The notes below the pieces were generated by a model that made no database searches, was not told the origin of the DNA, and was given only the letters and a program-made list of their open reading frames with translations. From an uncultured Pseudomonadota bacterium (GTDB taxonomy: Bacteria > Myxococcota_A > UBA796 > CAJQPC01): 64,000 bases of DNA. The position numbers and the translations under genes are program-made. The stretch spans positions 124,001 to 188,000 of the forward strand of contig CAJXRZ010000002.1 of assembly GCA_913060515.1 (NCBI GenBank), in the 5' to 3' direction. Of the stretch, positions 1 through 7,732 are shown in pieces. Within the stretch, counting starts at the first letter, position 1; each line of letters begins with the position of its first letter.

Positions 1-1685
1 TAGTAGTAGCCCTCGCCGTTGGTGAGGGTCATTCCGGAGAGCTCTGAGGCGGAGGTCTCGCCGGAGGCGAAGGTCGCCACAGGGGAGCCGGTACCAGATG
101 CGTCCACGCGGGTGCGGTCGGAGCCTTCCACGCCGGTCACGATCAAGTCGCGACCGCCGAAGTCCAGCGCCTCGTAGTAGGTACCGCCGTACACGACGAC
201 GCACTCGGTGGCGTTGTCGATGCCGTCTTGGATGGCGTCGAAGGGAGCGGAGGAGGAGCCGTCGCCCGATGCGGAGCCGGTGCCGGAGTCCACAACCATG
301 GGCTCCAGAGCGTCAGCGTCGTCGCAGTCGTAGGTGTTGTCGGTGTAGCCGGAGGGGGTGGAGCAAGCCAAGACAGTGCTGCTTGGGTCTCCGAATCCGT
401 CTGCGTCAACGTCCGCGTAGTAGGTGTCACCGTCAGCTGGGTTGTCGTCCACAACACCGTTGCAGTCGTTGTCTGCGGAGTCACAGACCTCGGTTCCACC
501 TGGGTAGCTGGTGATGTCGAAGTCGTCGCAGTCGGTGGCGTCGGAGACGTAGCCGCTGGGCTGGTAGCACTCAACATCGGTGGAGGTTGAGTCACCGTAG
601 CCGTCCGTGTCCAGATCGCGGTACCAGGTGCTGGCGTCGACGGCGGTGTCCTCGTCGATGTTGCCATCGCAGTTGTCGTCGTCGCCGTCGCAGTACTCGT
701 CAGCGCCGGGGTACTCGGCTCCGTCCGTGTCATCGCAGTCGGTGGCGTCGGTGACGTAGCCGCTGGGCTGAGAGCAGGACTCGGTGGTGCTGCTGGGGTC
801 GCCGTAGGTGTCGGCGTCGGCGTCGGCGTACCAAGTCGAGGCATCCTCTGCGGTGTCCTCGTCTACAAAACCATCGCAGTTGTTGTCGATGGTGTCGCAG
901 ACTTCGGTCTCGGAGGGGTTGGCCAGAGGCTCAGAGTCGTCGCAGTCTCCGCCCACTTCGGCGTAGCCGGTGGGAAGGGCGCAAGCTTCGGCCGCAAGGG
1001 AGTCGTCGCCGTATGCGTCGGCGTCCAGGTCTGCGTAGAAGGTGGTGGTCACACCCTCGTCGACCCGAGCGTCACAGTCGTTGTCCGCCTCGTCACAGAC
1101 CTCGGCGTTGCCGGGCCATGCGTAGGCGTTTGTGTCGTCGCAGTCCTTGTCGTTGGTGACGTAGCCCTTGGGCTGGCGGCACTCCTCAAGGCTGGCGGCG
1201 GCGTCGCCAAAACCATCCAGGTCAGCGTCGGCGTAGTAGGTCGAGGTGGTTCCCTCGTCGATGTCGCCGTCGCAGTTGTTGTCGATGTAGTCGCAGATCT
1301 CAGCGGTGCCAGGGTTCGCTGCCACTTCGCCGTCGTCGCAGTCACCGCCAACGGGGACGTAGCCACTGGGCTTCTCACAGGCCTGGAGGCTGACCGCGTC
1401 GTCACCGAAGCCGTCGTTGTCCGAGTCCTGGTAGTAGGTAGTGGTCACCGACTCATCGATGTCACCGTTGCAGTTGTTGTCGTTGCCATCGCAGATTTCA
1501 ACAGCGCCGGGGTAGATGCCCGCGTCGTTGTCGTTGCAGTCCTCGTCGGCGAAGAAGCCGTCACCGTCCACATCTGTCTCTGAGACAGCGGTCCCGGTAT
1601 CGGTGTCGAGAGGAATTCCAGCGTCTCCGCCATCGTCTTTGCATGCGACGAGGGAGAGGGCGAGCAGGATGCTGGTTGCGCTCAT
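1..1685 (-). CDS. MopE-like Cys/Asp-rich repeat lipoprotein (3' end outside window)
   Basis: The reading frame is open from an ATG at 1685 to the window edge (561 codons), so the C-terminus is missing. The protein starts with a short lipoprotein signal ending L-V-A-C (Cys15). Residues 38-457 hold six tandem repeats, each 66-69 residues long. Each contains a CDGxDNNCDGxIDE-like segment, a YYxDxDxDGFGD-like segment and a GYVxxxxDCDD segment, which are the Ca-binding-like MopE/thrombospondin-type-3 style repeats common in myxobacterial surface proteins. From about residue 478 the sequence changes to what looks like the first rungs of a parallel beta-helix. A GGAG sits 9 nt before the ATG. Inference: a surface-anchored, calcium- or metal-stabilised stalk carrying a beta-helix domain. 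The ligand is unknown. Confidence 0.85.
   Translation of the reverse strand, partial: MSATSILLALSLVACKDDGGDAGIPLDTDTGTAVSETDVDGDGFFADEDCNDNDAGIYPGAVEICDGNDNNCNGDIDESVTTTYYQDSDNDGFGDDAVSLQACEKPSGYVPVGGDCDDGEVAANPGTAEICDYIDNNCDGDIDEGTTSTYYADADLDGFGDAAASLEECRQPKGYVTNDKDCDDTNAYAWPGNAEVCDEADNDCDARVDEGVTTTFYADLDADAYGDDSLAAEACALPTGYAEVGGDCDDSEPLANPSETEVCDTIDNNCDGFVDEDTAEDASTWYADADADTYGDPSSTTESCSQPSGYVTDATDCDDTDGAEYPGADEYCDGDDDNCDGNIDEDTAVDASTWYRDLDTDGYGDSTSTDVECYQPSGYVSDATDCDDFDITSYPGGTEVCDSADNDCNGVVDDNPADGDTYYADVDADGFGDPSSTVLACSTPSGYTDNTYDCDDADALEPMVVDSGTGSASGDGSSSAPFDAIQDGIDNATECVVVYGGTYYEALDFGGRDLIVTGVEGSDRTRVDASGTGSPVATFASGETSASELSGMTLTNGEGYY
315..1574 (-). repeat. Six tandem 66-69-codon MopE-type repeats
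   Basis: The conserved CD dipeptides fall at residues 65, 131, 197, 263, 332 and 401 of the lipoprotein, giving periods of 66, 66, 66, 69 and 69 residues. Cysteines and aspartates are kept in every copy, while the linkers vary. The last two linkers are three residues longer, which suggests duplication in two steps. Confidence 0.85.
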
Positions 1686-1765
1686 AATCTTGGCTCCGCG
1701 ACAGAATAGGGCACAGGTTTACTGACCTATACCAGGGTTCTGCTGCTGAGATTACCGGCTTGTCA

Positions 1766-1788
1766 GCAAAATGCAAGCTGCGTTTTGC
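1766..1788. terminator. 10-bp hairpin between ppx and the MopE-like gene
   Basis: GCAAAA at 1766-1771 pairs with TTTTGC at 1783-1788. The inner bases TGCA/TGCG extend the stem to 10 bp with one G-U pair and an AGC loop. It lies 55 nt after the ppx stop and upstream of the MopE-like start, where a terminator is expected for the long minus-strand operon. There is no U-tract on either strand, so the terminator role is uncertain and an operator is possible. Confidence 0.4.
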
Positions 1789-1843
1789 GGGCCGAAACCG
1801 ACTGAAATCTTCCCCGCCCGAAGAAGAACCCCTGAAAGACGCG

Positions 1844-2752
1844 CTAATCGGCAGCGCGTGCGACTTTCAGGATGCCGAAGCGCAGGCCCGCGTCTGATGC
1901 GAGGCAGGCGTTCAGGTCGCAGAAATCAAGAACCGCACTGATCACTGCGGCGCCCCCTGCGAGGTAGTCGGCGCGCTTGGGGCTTACCCTTGCCAGCTCG
2001 AGTCTCTCGGCTGTGGTCGCCGCGAGCATTCGTTGTTGCCAGTAGTCCAGTCGCTCCCGCGTCAGGTGGCGCCCATGCACCGCCTCGGCTTGGTAGGACT
2101 TTAGGCCTGCATCCATTGCGGCAAGAGTTGTCGCTGTTCCTGCCACCACGACTGCTTGACTGGGTTTCTGCGGCAATACCACCGAGGCCAGGAGGGTCTC
2201 AAGATGCTCCAGAGCGCCTTGGATGTCCGCATCGTCCTGTTCCAGGCCGAAGGCCTCGGTCAAGCGAACCGCGCCCACCTCCAGGCTGGTCCGGTAGCTG
2301 ATCAGCTCCCCTTGCCCGATGATGATTTCGGTCGAGCCGCCGCCCAAGTCAATGACCAGCACCGGACCGTCAGCAAGCTCCAGCCCGCGTAGCGCTCCCA
2401 GGTAGGAGAGCTGCGCTTCCTCTTCTCCGGAGATGGTCTGGATTGCGATGCCGAGCTCTCGCTTCATCTGGTCGAAGAACTGGGGCGCGTTGCTCGCGCG
2501 GCGGGCCCCGCTGGTTGCGCAGATCCGTATTTCGTTGGGGGGAACGCCATGGTCACCGGCCACCTGGACATACTCACGCAAGACCTGTTCTGCGTGAGCC
2601 ATTCGAGCTGGCTCAAACTGACCCATGTCACCCAAGCCTTTGCCCAGGCCAACGACCTCTGCTTGGTCGTGCAGGAGGACCCCATCGGTCGATTCGACCG
2701 CCAAGAGCAAGCTGTTGCTGCCGAGATCTACCGCGGCGTAGGCCTTTTTCAC
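1844..2752 (-). CDS. ppx: Ppx/GppA family exopolyphosphatase
   Basis: This 302-residue protein carries the ASKHA phosphatase signatures: DLGSNS near residue 9 (phosphate 1 loop) and DLGGGSTE near residue 140 (phosphate 2 loop). These are diagnostic of exopolyphosphatase/guanosine pentaphosphatase enzymes, which hydrolyse polyphosphate or pppGpp in the cytoplasm. The length matches the short, two-domain form without the C-terminal HD extension of E. coli Ppx. It starts with GTG at 2752, only 9 nt after the tolB stop, so it is very probably the last gene of the Tol operon. Whether it acts on polyphosphate or pppGpp cannot be told from the sequence. Confidence 0.88.
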   Translation of the reverse strand: MKKAYAAVDLGSNSLLLAVESTDGVLLHDQAEVVGLGKGLGDMGQFEPARMAHAEQVLREYVQVAGDHGVPPNEIRICATSGARRASNAPQFFDQMKRELGIAIQTISGEEEAQLSYLGALRGLELADGPVLVIDLGGGSTEIIIGQGELISYRTSLEVGAVRLTEAFGLEQDDADIQGALEHLETLLASVVLPQKPSQAVVVAGTATTLAAMDAGLKSYQAEAVHGRHLTRERLDYWQQRMLAATTAERLELARVSPKRADYLAGGAAVISAVLDFCDLNACLASDAGLRFGILKVARAAD

Positions 2753-2761
2753 GGGAGCGTC

Positions 2762-4117
2762 CTACCAGGTGAGGCGTGGGGACCAGGCGGGGTTGCTCCA
2801 GGAGCCACCCCCTTGAGTGACCTGGACTTGGTGACGGCCATCTGCCGTGCTCATCCAGATGTGGGACCCGCCGCTGCGGGTGCTCACGAAGGCCAAGTAG
2901 CGGCCGTCTGGAGACCAGCTCGGGTCCTCGTTGCTGCCTTGGCCCTGGGTGACCCGCTGCATGTCGGAGCCGTCCGTGCGAACGGTGAACACGTCGTATC
3001 CGCCGTCACGTCCAACAAAGCTGATCCGGTCGCCCTTGGGAGACCACTGTGGATCGGTGTTGTGGTTGCCCTGGAAGGTCAGGCGCCTGGGGTCTCCGCC
3101 GTCCGCAGACATGACGTAGAGCTGGAGGCCGCCGCTGCGCTCGCTGGCGAACACGATCTGAGAGCCATCGGGCGAGAAGCTGGCCGAGACGTCGATTCCG
3201 GGGGTCTTGGTGAGCTGGGCGACGACTTTTCCGTCCACGCTCGAGATGCCGAAGATGTCGGTGTCACCGCGCCCTCCGCTGCTCAAGGTGAGCGCCAGCA
3301 GGTCCCGTCCTGGCGCCCATGCGGCGCCTGTATTGACCCCGGAACGCGAGGACACCCTTCGCACCTTGCCCGTGCTGAGGTCCGCCACGTAGAGGTCTGG
3401 ATTGCCCCCGCGGTAGCTGGTGTAGGCGATCTGGGTTCCGCTGCTGTTCCAGGCGGGCTGCAGGTTGATGCTGCCGTTCTTGGTCAGGCTGCGCACGCCG
3501 TGTCCGTCGACGTCCAGGAGCTTGATCTCTTTGTTGCCACTGGCCTTTGAGACGGCGACGAAGCGGGTGGTGAAGATGCCGGGCTCTCCACTGACCAGAC
3601 GGATGATCTCATCGGAGATCCGATGTCCGACCATACGGGCGTTGCTGGAGGAGGCTGTGAAGCGCTTGGCCCCCATGCGGTCCCGCCCGGGGACGTCGTA
3701 CACCCAGACCTCGGCTGAGACCTGATCCCCAGAGAGCTCCGAGAGGGAGGTCTTTGCGAGCACCACGGCCCCTGGAACGTCCCAGTCACTCCACTGAAAC
3801 TCACCCTCTTGGATGCCTGCGCTGCCCGGCTCGATGTAGGCGGCGGGGTCGATGACGTTGAAGAAGCCCGACATGTTCAGGTCGTTGCGCACCACTTCCC
3901 AGACGGTGTCGCTGACGGAGCCGTCGCCCTTGGGCTTGGGAATCGCGATGGGCAGGTCCTGGCCGCCTGGGGCCGAGATCCGCACCACGATGTTCTCGAT
4001 GTCGCTGGTGGTGGTAGCTGGCTGCTCCGGTGGCTCTTGGGCTTGGGCCATGGGGTCCATGGCCAAGGTGAGCGCACCAGCAGCGAGCAAGAGGGTCCAT
4101 GCGGTCAGGCGCTTCAA
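2762..4117 (-). CDS. tolB: Tol-Pal system periplasmic protein TolB
   Basis: The 451-residue protein has a signal peptide ending near AQAQ (about residue 27), a TolB N-terminal domain (about 40-180) and then a six-bladed propeller. The propeller is visible as repeated WSPDG/FSPDG segments followed by IxFxSxRxG and an aromatic strand. TolB binds Pal and links the outer membrane to the TolQRA motor during cell division. The start is a TTG at 4117 that overlaps the stop of the upstream TolA-like gene (TTGA). It has an AAGGA ribosome site 6 nt before it, which favours this unusual start codon. No classic pal gene follows; ppx does. The best nearby OmpA-domain candidate is the large protein at 10201-13767. 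Confidence 0.93.
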   Translation of the reverse strand: MKRLTAWTLLLAAGALTLAMDPMAQAQEPPEQPATTTSDIENIVVRISAPGGQDLPIAIPKPKGDGSVSDTVWEVVRNDLNMSGFFNVIDPAAYIEPGSAGIQEGEFQWSDWDVPGAVVLAKTSLSELSGDQVSAEVWVYDVPGRDRMGAKRFTASSSNARMVGHRISDEIIRLVSGEPGIFTTRFVAVSKASGNKEIKLLDVDGHGVRSLTKNGSINLQPAWNSSGTQIAYTSYRGGNPDLYVADLSTGKVRRVSSRSGVNTGAAWAPGRDLLALTLSSGGRGDTDIFGISSVDGKVVAQLTKTPGIDVSASFSPDGSQIVFASERSGGLQLYVMSADGGDPRRLTFQGNHNTDPQWSPKGDRISFVGRDGGYDVFTVRTDGSDMQRVTQGQGSNEDPSWSPDGRYLAFVSTRSGGSHIWMSTADGRHQVQVTQGGGSWSNPAWSPRLTW

Positions 4118-4890
4118 GCTGCATCCTTTGGTGTAAAGGAAAGGGGCAAGGTGACCTTGTCCTTCCGCATCAGCTCAGGAGGGGCAGGCGGGACTGCGCC
4201 CGTTTTGTCCAGTGCGCGACGGGCGGCTGCGTCAAAGCTGACGTTTCCGGAGCTCTTTCGCACACTGGTTCCGACGATGTTCCCTTGGCGGTCGATGGTG
4301 ACTGCAAGGATCACTTCCAAGCCCTTGTCGGTCTGAATGGGCTTGAAGTTGGGGAAGACGGCGCCCTTGATCTGCTCATGCCAAGCGGCGAGCACCGGGT
4401 CGCCCACGCTGCCTGCGCTGCTCCCGGTGGCCCCCTCCACACCATCGGGGCTGGTGCGGGCGCGGTCTTGGGTGCCCAGGGGGGCATCGGGCTGCAAGTT
4501 CGCCATCGCTTCTGCGCGGCGCATGTCCCGCAGGGCCTTCTCTCGGTCAGGATCCTCTTTGACGTCCTGGCCCTTCACTTCCGGAGGCGGCAGGGTGGGG
4601 TCGATCAGGTCCGAGGTGGTCTTGATGGGCTCGACCGGGAGGGGCTCTGAGGTGCCTTTGACCGGGGTCGGGGCGCGCTCGGCCTTCTGGGGCATGGCCG
4701 TGGTCTGTTTCGGCATGGCCAGCATGCTCACTTCCATGAGCACCTCGTCCGGGTCGATCATCGGACCGGAGTCGGGGGAGAATTTGGCGGCGAGCAGAAT
4801 GGCGACGGCGATGGCGGTGTGCAGGCCCAAGGAGAGGGGCAGAGCGATGCCCGGCTTGAAGGGGCGAGGTGCCAGCAGGGAGCGGCTCAC
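4114..4890 (-). CDS. TolA/TonB-family energy transducer
   Basis: The protein has 258 residues with one transmembrane segment at about 15-35, a Pro/Lys/Glu-rich periplasmic stretch (about 40-150) and a TonB/TolA-type C-terminal domain (about 165-255). That domain has the typical VxVTIDRxGNIxxTSVxxSSGNxxFDxAA pattern. It probably transmits proton-motive force from TolQR to TolB/Pal. It starts with GTG at 4890 overlapping the tolR stop (GTGA) and ends overlapping the tolB start, so translation is coupled on both sides. By position it is the TolA of this system, although the C-terminal domain reads more like TonB and the long coiled coil of enterobacterial TolA is absent. Confidence 0.85.
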   Translation of the reverse strand: MSRSLLAPRPFKPGIALPLSLGLHTAIAVAILLAAKFSPDSGPMIDPDEVLMEVSMLAMPKQTTAMPQKAERAPTPVKGTSEPLPVEPIKTTSDLIDPTLPPPEVKGQDVKEDPDREKALRDMRRAEAMANLQPDAPLGTQDRARTSPDGVEGATGSSAGSVGDPVLAAWHEQIKGAVFPNFKPIQTDKGLEVILAVTIDRQGNIVGTSVRKSSGNVSFDAAARRALDKTGAVPPAPPELMRKDKVTLPLSFTPKDAA

Positions 4891-5306
4891 TCAGGTCCGC
4901 CGGGCTGGGTGACCAGACCCACCTTGCCGATGCCGGACTGCTTGGCGATGCCCATCAGCTGAATGACGCGCTCATAGGGCAAGCTGCCGTCGGCCTTTAC
5001 GAAGACCGCTTGGTCGGGGTTGGCCGTGTGGATGGCCGCCAGCTTGGTGGGCAGCTCCTCCCAGGTCATCTCCCGCTCGTTGATGTAGGTGCGGCCATCG
5101 GCGTCGATGCTCAAGATGAGTTGGTCCTCGGAGTCGGTCTCCAAGGCCGGCGTGTCCTGTCGTGGCAGCTCGACGTCCACCCCCTGGACCATCATCGGGG
5201 CGGTCACCATGAAGATGATCAGCAGCACCAAGGTCACGTCCACGAAGGGAGTGACGTTGATCTCGGAGACCATGCCCCCGCGTCCGCTGCCGCCGCTCAT
5301 GCCCAT
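4887..5306 (-). CDS. tolR: ExbD/TolR-type biopolymer transport protein
   Basis: The protein has 139 residues, the usual size for TolR/ExbD. After a Gly/Ser-rich N-terminus comes the hallmark INVTPFVDVTLVLLIIF transmembrane helix (about 17-37), whose Asp (V-D-V) is the proton-relay residue. The periplasmic ExbD domain follows. It forms the inner-membrane motor with TolQ. The ATG overlaps the tolQ stop by one base (TAATG) and has GGAG 7 nt upstream. Position in the tolQ-R-A-B order supports TolR over ExbD. Confidence 0.92.
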   Translation of the reverse strand: MGMSGGSGRGGMVSEINVTPFVDVTLVLLIIFMVTAPMMVQGVDVELPRQDTPALETDSEDQLILSIDADGRTYINEREMTWEELPTKLAAIHTANPDQAVFVKADGSLPYERVIQLMGIAKQSGIGKVGLVTQPGGPE

Positions 5307-6049
5307 TAGGCGCTCCGGGTGCTCTTGGAGAAGTGGCGCTTGACGATGTTCAGAAAGTCATCGGAGAAGTTGTCCATCTCCGTGGTCAGGACCCGAATGC
5401 GGCTGTTGAAGTAGTTGTAGGCCATCACGGCCGGGATGGCGGCGGCCAAGCCGACGGCGGTGGCGACGAGCGCGTGGGCGATGTCCGGGCCAACCACAGC
5501 GATGCTGGCGGTTCCCTCGATGCCGATCTTTTGGAAGGCGCGAAGGATTCCCCACACGGTGCCAAAGAGCCCGATGAATGGGGCGGTTGATCCGGTGGTC
5601 GCCAAGAAGGGGATGAGCCGCTCCAGCGAGGTCAGCTCGGTGCTGGCCGCTCTTCGGAGCGCGCGAATCAAGTTGTCGATGCCGCCCAGATCCATCTGGC
5701 CTTGGGCGCCACCTTCGTCGTTCTGCGTCAGCTTGTGTAGCTCCACGTAGCCAGCCTTGAAGACCTCAGCGATGGGGGACTGGGGGTAGGCCCCGGCCTT
5801 CTCATAGACCTGATCCAGGCGCCGGCTGTTCCAGAAAAGCTCCAGGAACTCAGTGGACTGCTTGGAGGCGCTGCGCAGGAGAAGGCCCTTGTTGATCAGA
5901 ATCACCCAGCAGCCGATGCTCATCGCGACCAAGCTGACCAAGACCAGCTGGACGACGAAGTCTGCCTCCGTGATGAGTTCCAACATGCTGGGCTGCGCCG
6001 CGCCGGGCACGGCCACCGCAGCCAAGTAGGCGGTGATGACGCTGTCCAT
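5306..6049 (-). CDS. tolQ: TolQ/ExbB/MotA-family proton channel protein
   Basis: The protein has 247 residues. There is a hydrophobic helix at about 30-52 and two more at about 150-175 and 185-210, in the regions FLATTGSTAPFIGLFGTVWGI and GPDIAHALVATAVGLAAAIPAV. These are the conserved MotA/TolQ/ExbB core with the Thr residues that line the proton path. It supplies the stator of the Tol motor. The gene starts 4 nt after the stop of the peroxiredoxin-like/rhodanese gene, so that gene and the Tol genes are probably on one transcript. Confidence 0.92.
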   Translation of the reverse strand: MDSVITAYLAAVAVPGAAQPSMLELITEADFVVQLVLVSLVAMSIGCWVILINKGLLLRSASKQSTEFLELFWNSRRLDQVYEKAGAYPQSPIAEVFKAGYVELHKLTQNDEGGAQGQMDLGGIDNLIRALRRAASTELTSLERLIPFLATTGSTAPFIGLFGTVWGILRAFQKIGIEGTASIAVVGPDIAHALVATAVGLAAAIPAVMAYNYFNSRIRVLTTEMDNFSDDFLNIVKRHFSKSTRSA

Positions 6050-6053
6050 AGGA

Positions 6054-6932
6054 CTACTGGTCCTCCAGCTTGGTGCGCTCGCGCGGGCCGGTCCAAGCGC
6101 TCATCCCTTCCATCACGTTGAAGATCTCGTGGGCGCCGATGCTGGCCATGAACTCCGCTGCGGCAGCGGAGCGGTCACCGCCCTGGCAGACGAAGAGGAT
6201 GTGGGTGGTCTGCCCCAAGTCCTGGTAGCGGTGAGGCAGCTCATCCACGGGCACGTGGGTGGCGTGGATGCTGTGGTCCGCGTCGTACTCGGACTTGGTG
6301 CGCACATCGACCAGGATGTACGGGGTGTCGTCGGAGGTCAGCATGGCCTCGGCTTGGTCCCCGTCGATGTCCGTTACGGCCTTTTGGGCTTGTCCGGGCA
6401 CGCGGGCGTTGCTGGTGGCGGCTGGATCCACTTCAGGTGCATCCTCGCCTGGCATGGCCATGCCTTGAGCCTTGGCCAGCAGACCCAAGACCTGCTCTGG
6501 AGAGTGCAGACCGCGCTCCGAGAAGAGCACCTGCTGATCCTTGCCGATCAAGACCAGTCCGTCACGACACTGAGGCCGCAAGCGGCCGCTCATGCCGAAG
6601 GCCCGGGAGGTCAACGCCATAGGGTCGTAGAGGAAGAAGAAGCTGCAGCGCAGGTGTGCGCGCAGGTCTCGCAGTCGCTCGGTTGAGGCGGTGTGGATCC
6701 CGAAGAGGACGGCGTCGAGCTGCTCTGCAGTGTCCTTGGCATCGGACCAAGCCCTGAGCCAGGCCTCGGTGTCGTTGTCCTCAGACTTGAAGAAGAGCAG
6801 GACAACGGCCATCTGGCCCTTGAAGTCCCGCAGCTTGACCCAGGTGCCCTGGTCCGCCGTGAGCGAAAGGGGCGGTGCCTCGGTGCCAACCGAGATTGGA
6901 GTGAGGCGCATCAAGTCCCGCACGACCGACAT
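6054..6932 (-). CDS. Peroxiredoxin-like/rhodanese fusion protein
   Basis: Residues 15-155 have the AhpC/redoxin thioredoxin fold (PPLSL, VVLLFF, VLFGIHTAS). The place where the peroxidatic Cys should sit, after the FF strand, reads KSEDNDTEAW and has no Cys; the only cysteines in this half are C96 and C122. Residues 190-285 form a rhodanese domain with the active loop C249-Q-G-G-D-R-S, which has a proper sulfur-accepting Cys. The second domain is therefore likely active, and the first is probably a non-peroxidase scaffold or uses another Cys. No signal peptide is seen, so it should be cytoplasmic. It is the first gene directly attached to tolQRAB. Confidence 0.8.
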   Translation of the reverse strand: MSVVRDLMRLTPISVGTEAPPLSLTADQGTWVKLRDFKGQMAVVLLFFKSEDNDTEAWLRAWSDAKDTAEQLDAVLFGIHTASTERLRDLRAHLRCSFFFLYDPMALTSRAFGMSGRLRPQCRDGLVLIGKDQQVLFSERGLHSPEQVLGLLAKAQGMAMPGEDAPEVDPAATSNARVPGQAQKAVTDIDGDQAEAMLTSDDTPYILVDVRTKSEYDADHSIHATHVPVDELPHRYQDLGQTTHILFVCQGGDRSAAAAEFMASIGAHEIFNVMEGMSAWTGPRERTKLEDQ

Positions 6933-6976
6933 GAGTAGATCCTTCTGAAAAGCGGCTTCTTCTCTAAAGGAGTGCC

Positions 6977-7723
6977 CTAACGCGCACCCTCGGGCTGGGC
7001 AGGGCTCTGTCTCACTTCCAGCACATCGATCACGTCGTCGGCCATCTCAGGCGGGTCAGACCAGCCCTTCCGGAAGACCTCCTTCATGTACTCGCCCTTT
7101 TTCTGGCCCTGGCTGTAGGCCCGGTTCGCAGCCAGGCCAATCGTCAGCCCTGGGATGAGTCGGATGCCGCGCCCGATAATGCGGCTGGTCGCCGTGTTCA
7201 CCACGCGTCGAAGGACCATCGCGGCTGCAGCGCCACCCTTGGGAACCTGCTTGGCAGCGGCAGATGGCAGGTCGCGCACCCGCAGATCGAGCTGAGCTTG
7301 CTCCGGGAGTTGCACGTCGTAGGCGGCGGCCAAGGCGCGCCAGAGCATCACCCGTCCGCGGTCCGTCTCCGGGTCGAAGCCGTAGATGACGGCCAAACGC
7401 TGTGCCATTCGAAGGGTGTGGACCAGGCTGGCCAAGACCTCTGGGGCCACACCAACCGCTCCGCCAATGCCGCCGGCGGCGCCGATCACGCCGGCGCGCA
7501 CCTTGGCTTGGTCGATGAGCAGATCGGCGCTGATGTCCAACTCGCTCAGTCCAGGACGACGTTGCTCTGAACGCCAATCGGAGAAGACGACGGACTTGGC
7601 CCCAAAGTCCGAGAGAATCTCGGAGGTGCGCAGGCTGCAGGCCGCGTAGAGGCTGGGCAGCAGGTCTTGGTCGAGTCGATCCTCGACGATGTTGCGCAGC
7701 TTTCGGATGGGGGTCTCGTCCAT
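6977..7723 (-). CDS. EcsC-like membrane-associated protein
   Basis: This 248-residue protein has a Gly/Ala-rich segment (about 78-95, GAAGGIGGAVGVAPEV), an HTLRMAQRLAVIYGFD segment and a late IPGLTIGLAANRAY segment. This pattern fits the EcsC family, named after a protein next to the Ecs ABC exporter in Bacillus. No catalytic motif is known and the role is unclear. It lies 44 nt upstream of the peroxiredoxin-like/rhodanese gene and 9 nt downstream of the membrane protein gene at 7733-9193, so it may be in the same long minus-strand transcript. Confidence 0.65.
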   Translation of the reverse strand: MDETPIRKLRNIVEDRLDQDLLPSLYAACSLRTSEILSDFGAKSVVFSDWRSEQRRPGLSELDISADLLIDQAKVRAGVIGAAGGIGGAVGVAPEVLASLVHTLRMAQRLAVIYGFDPETDRGRVMLWRALAAAYDVQLPEQAQLDLRVRDLPSAAAKQVPKGGAAAAMVLRRVVNTATSRIIGRGIRLIPGLTIGLAANRAYSQGQKKGEYMKEVFRKGWSDPPEMADDVIDVLEVRQSPAQPEGAR

Positions 7724-7732
7724 AAGGCCAGT

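Noticed and set aside
315-1574. Possible DNA-level tandem repeat array or CRISPR
   Set aside because: The periodicity is that of protein repeats in an open frame with a lipoprotein signal, and the DNA copies diverge at third positions.
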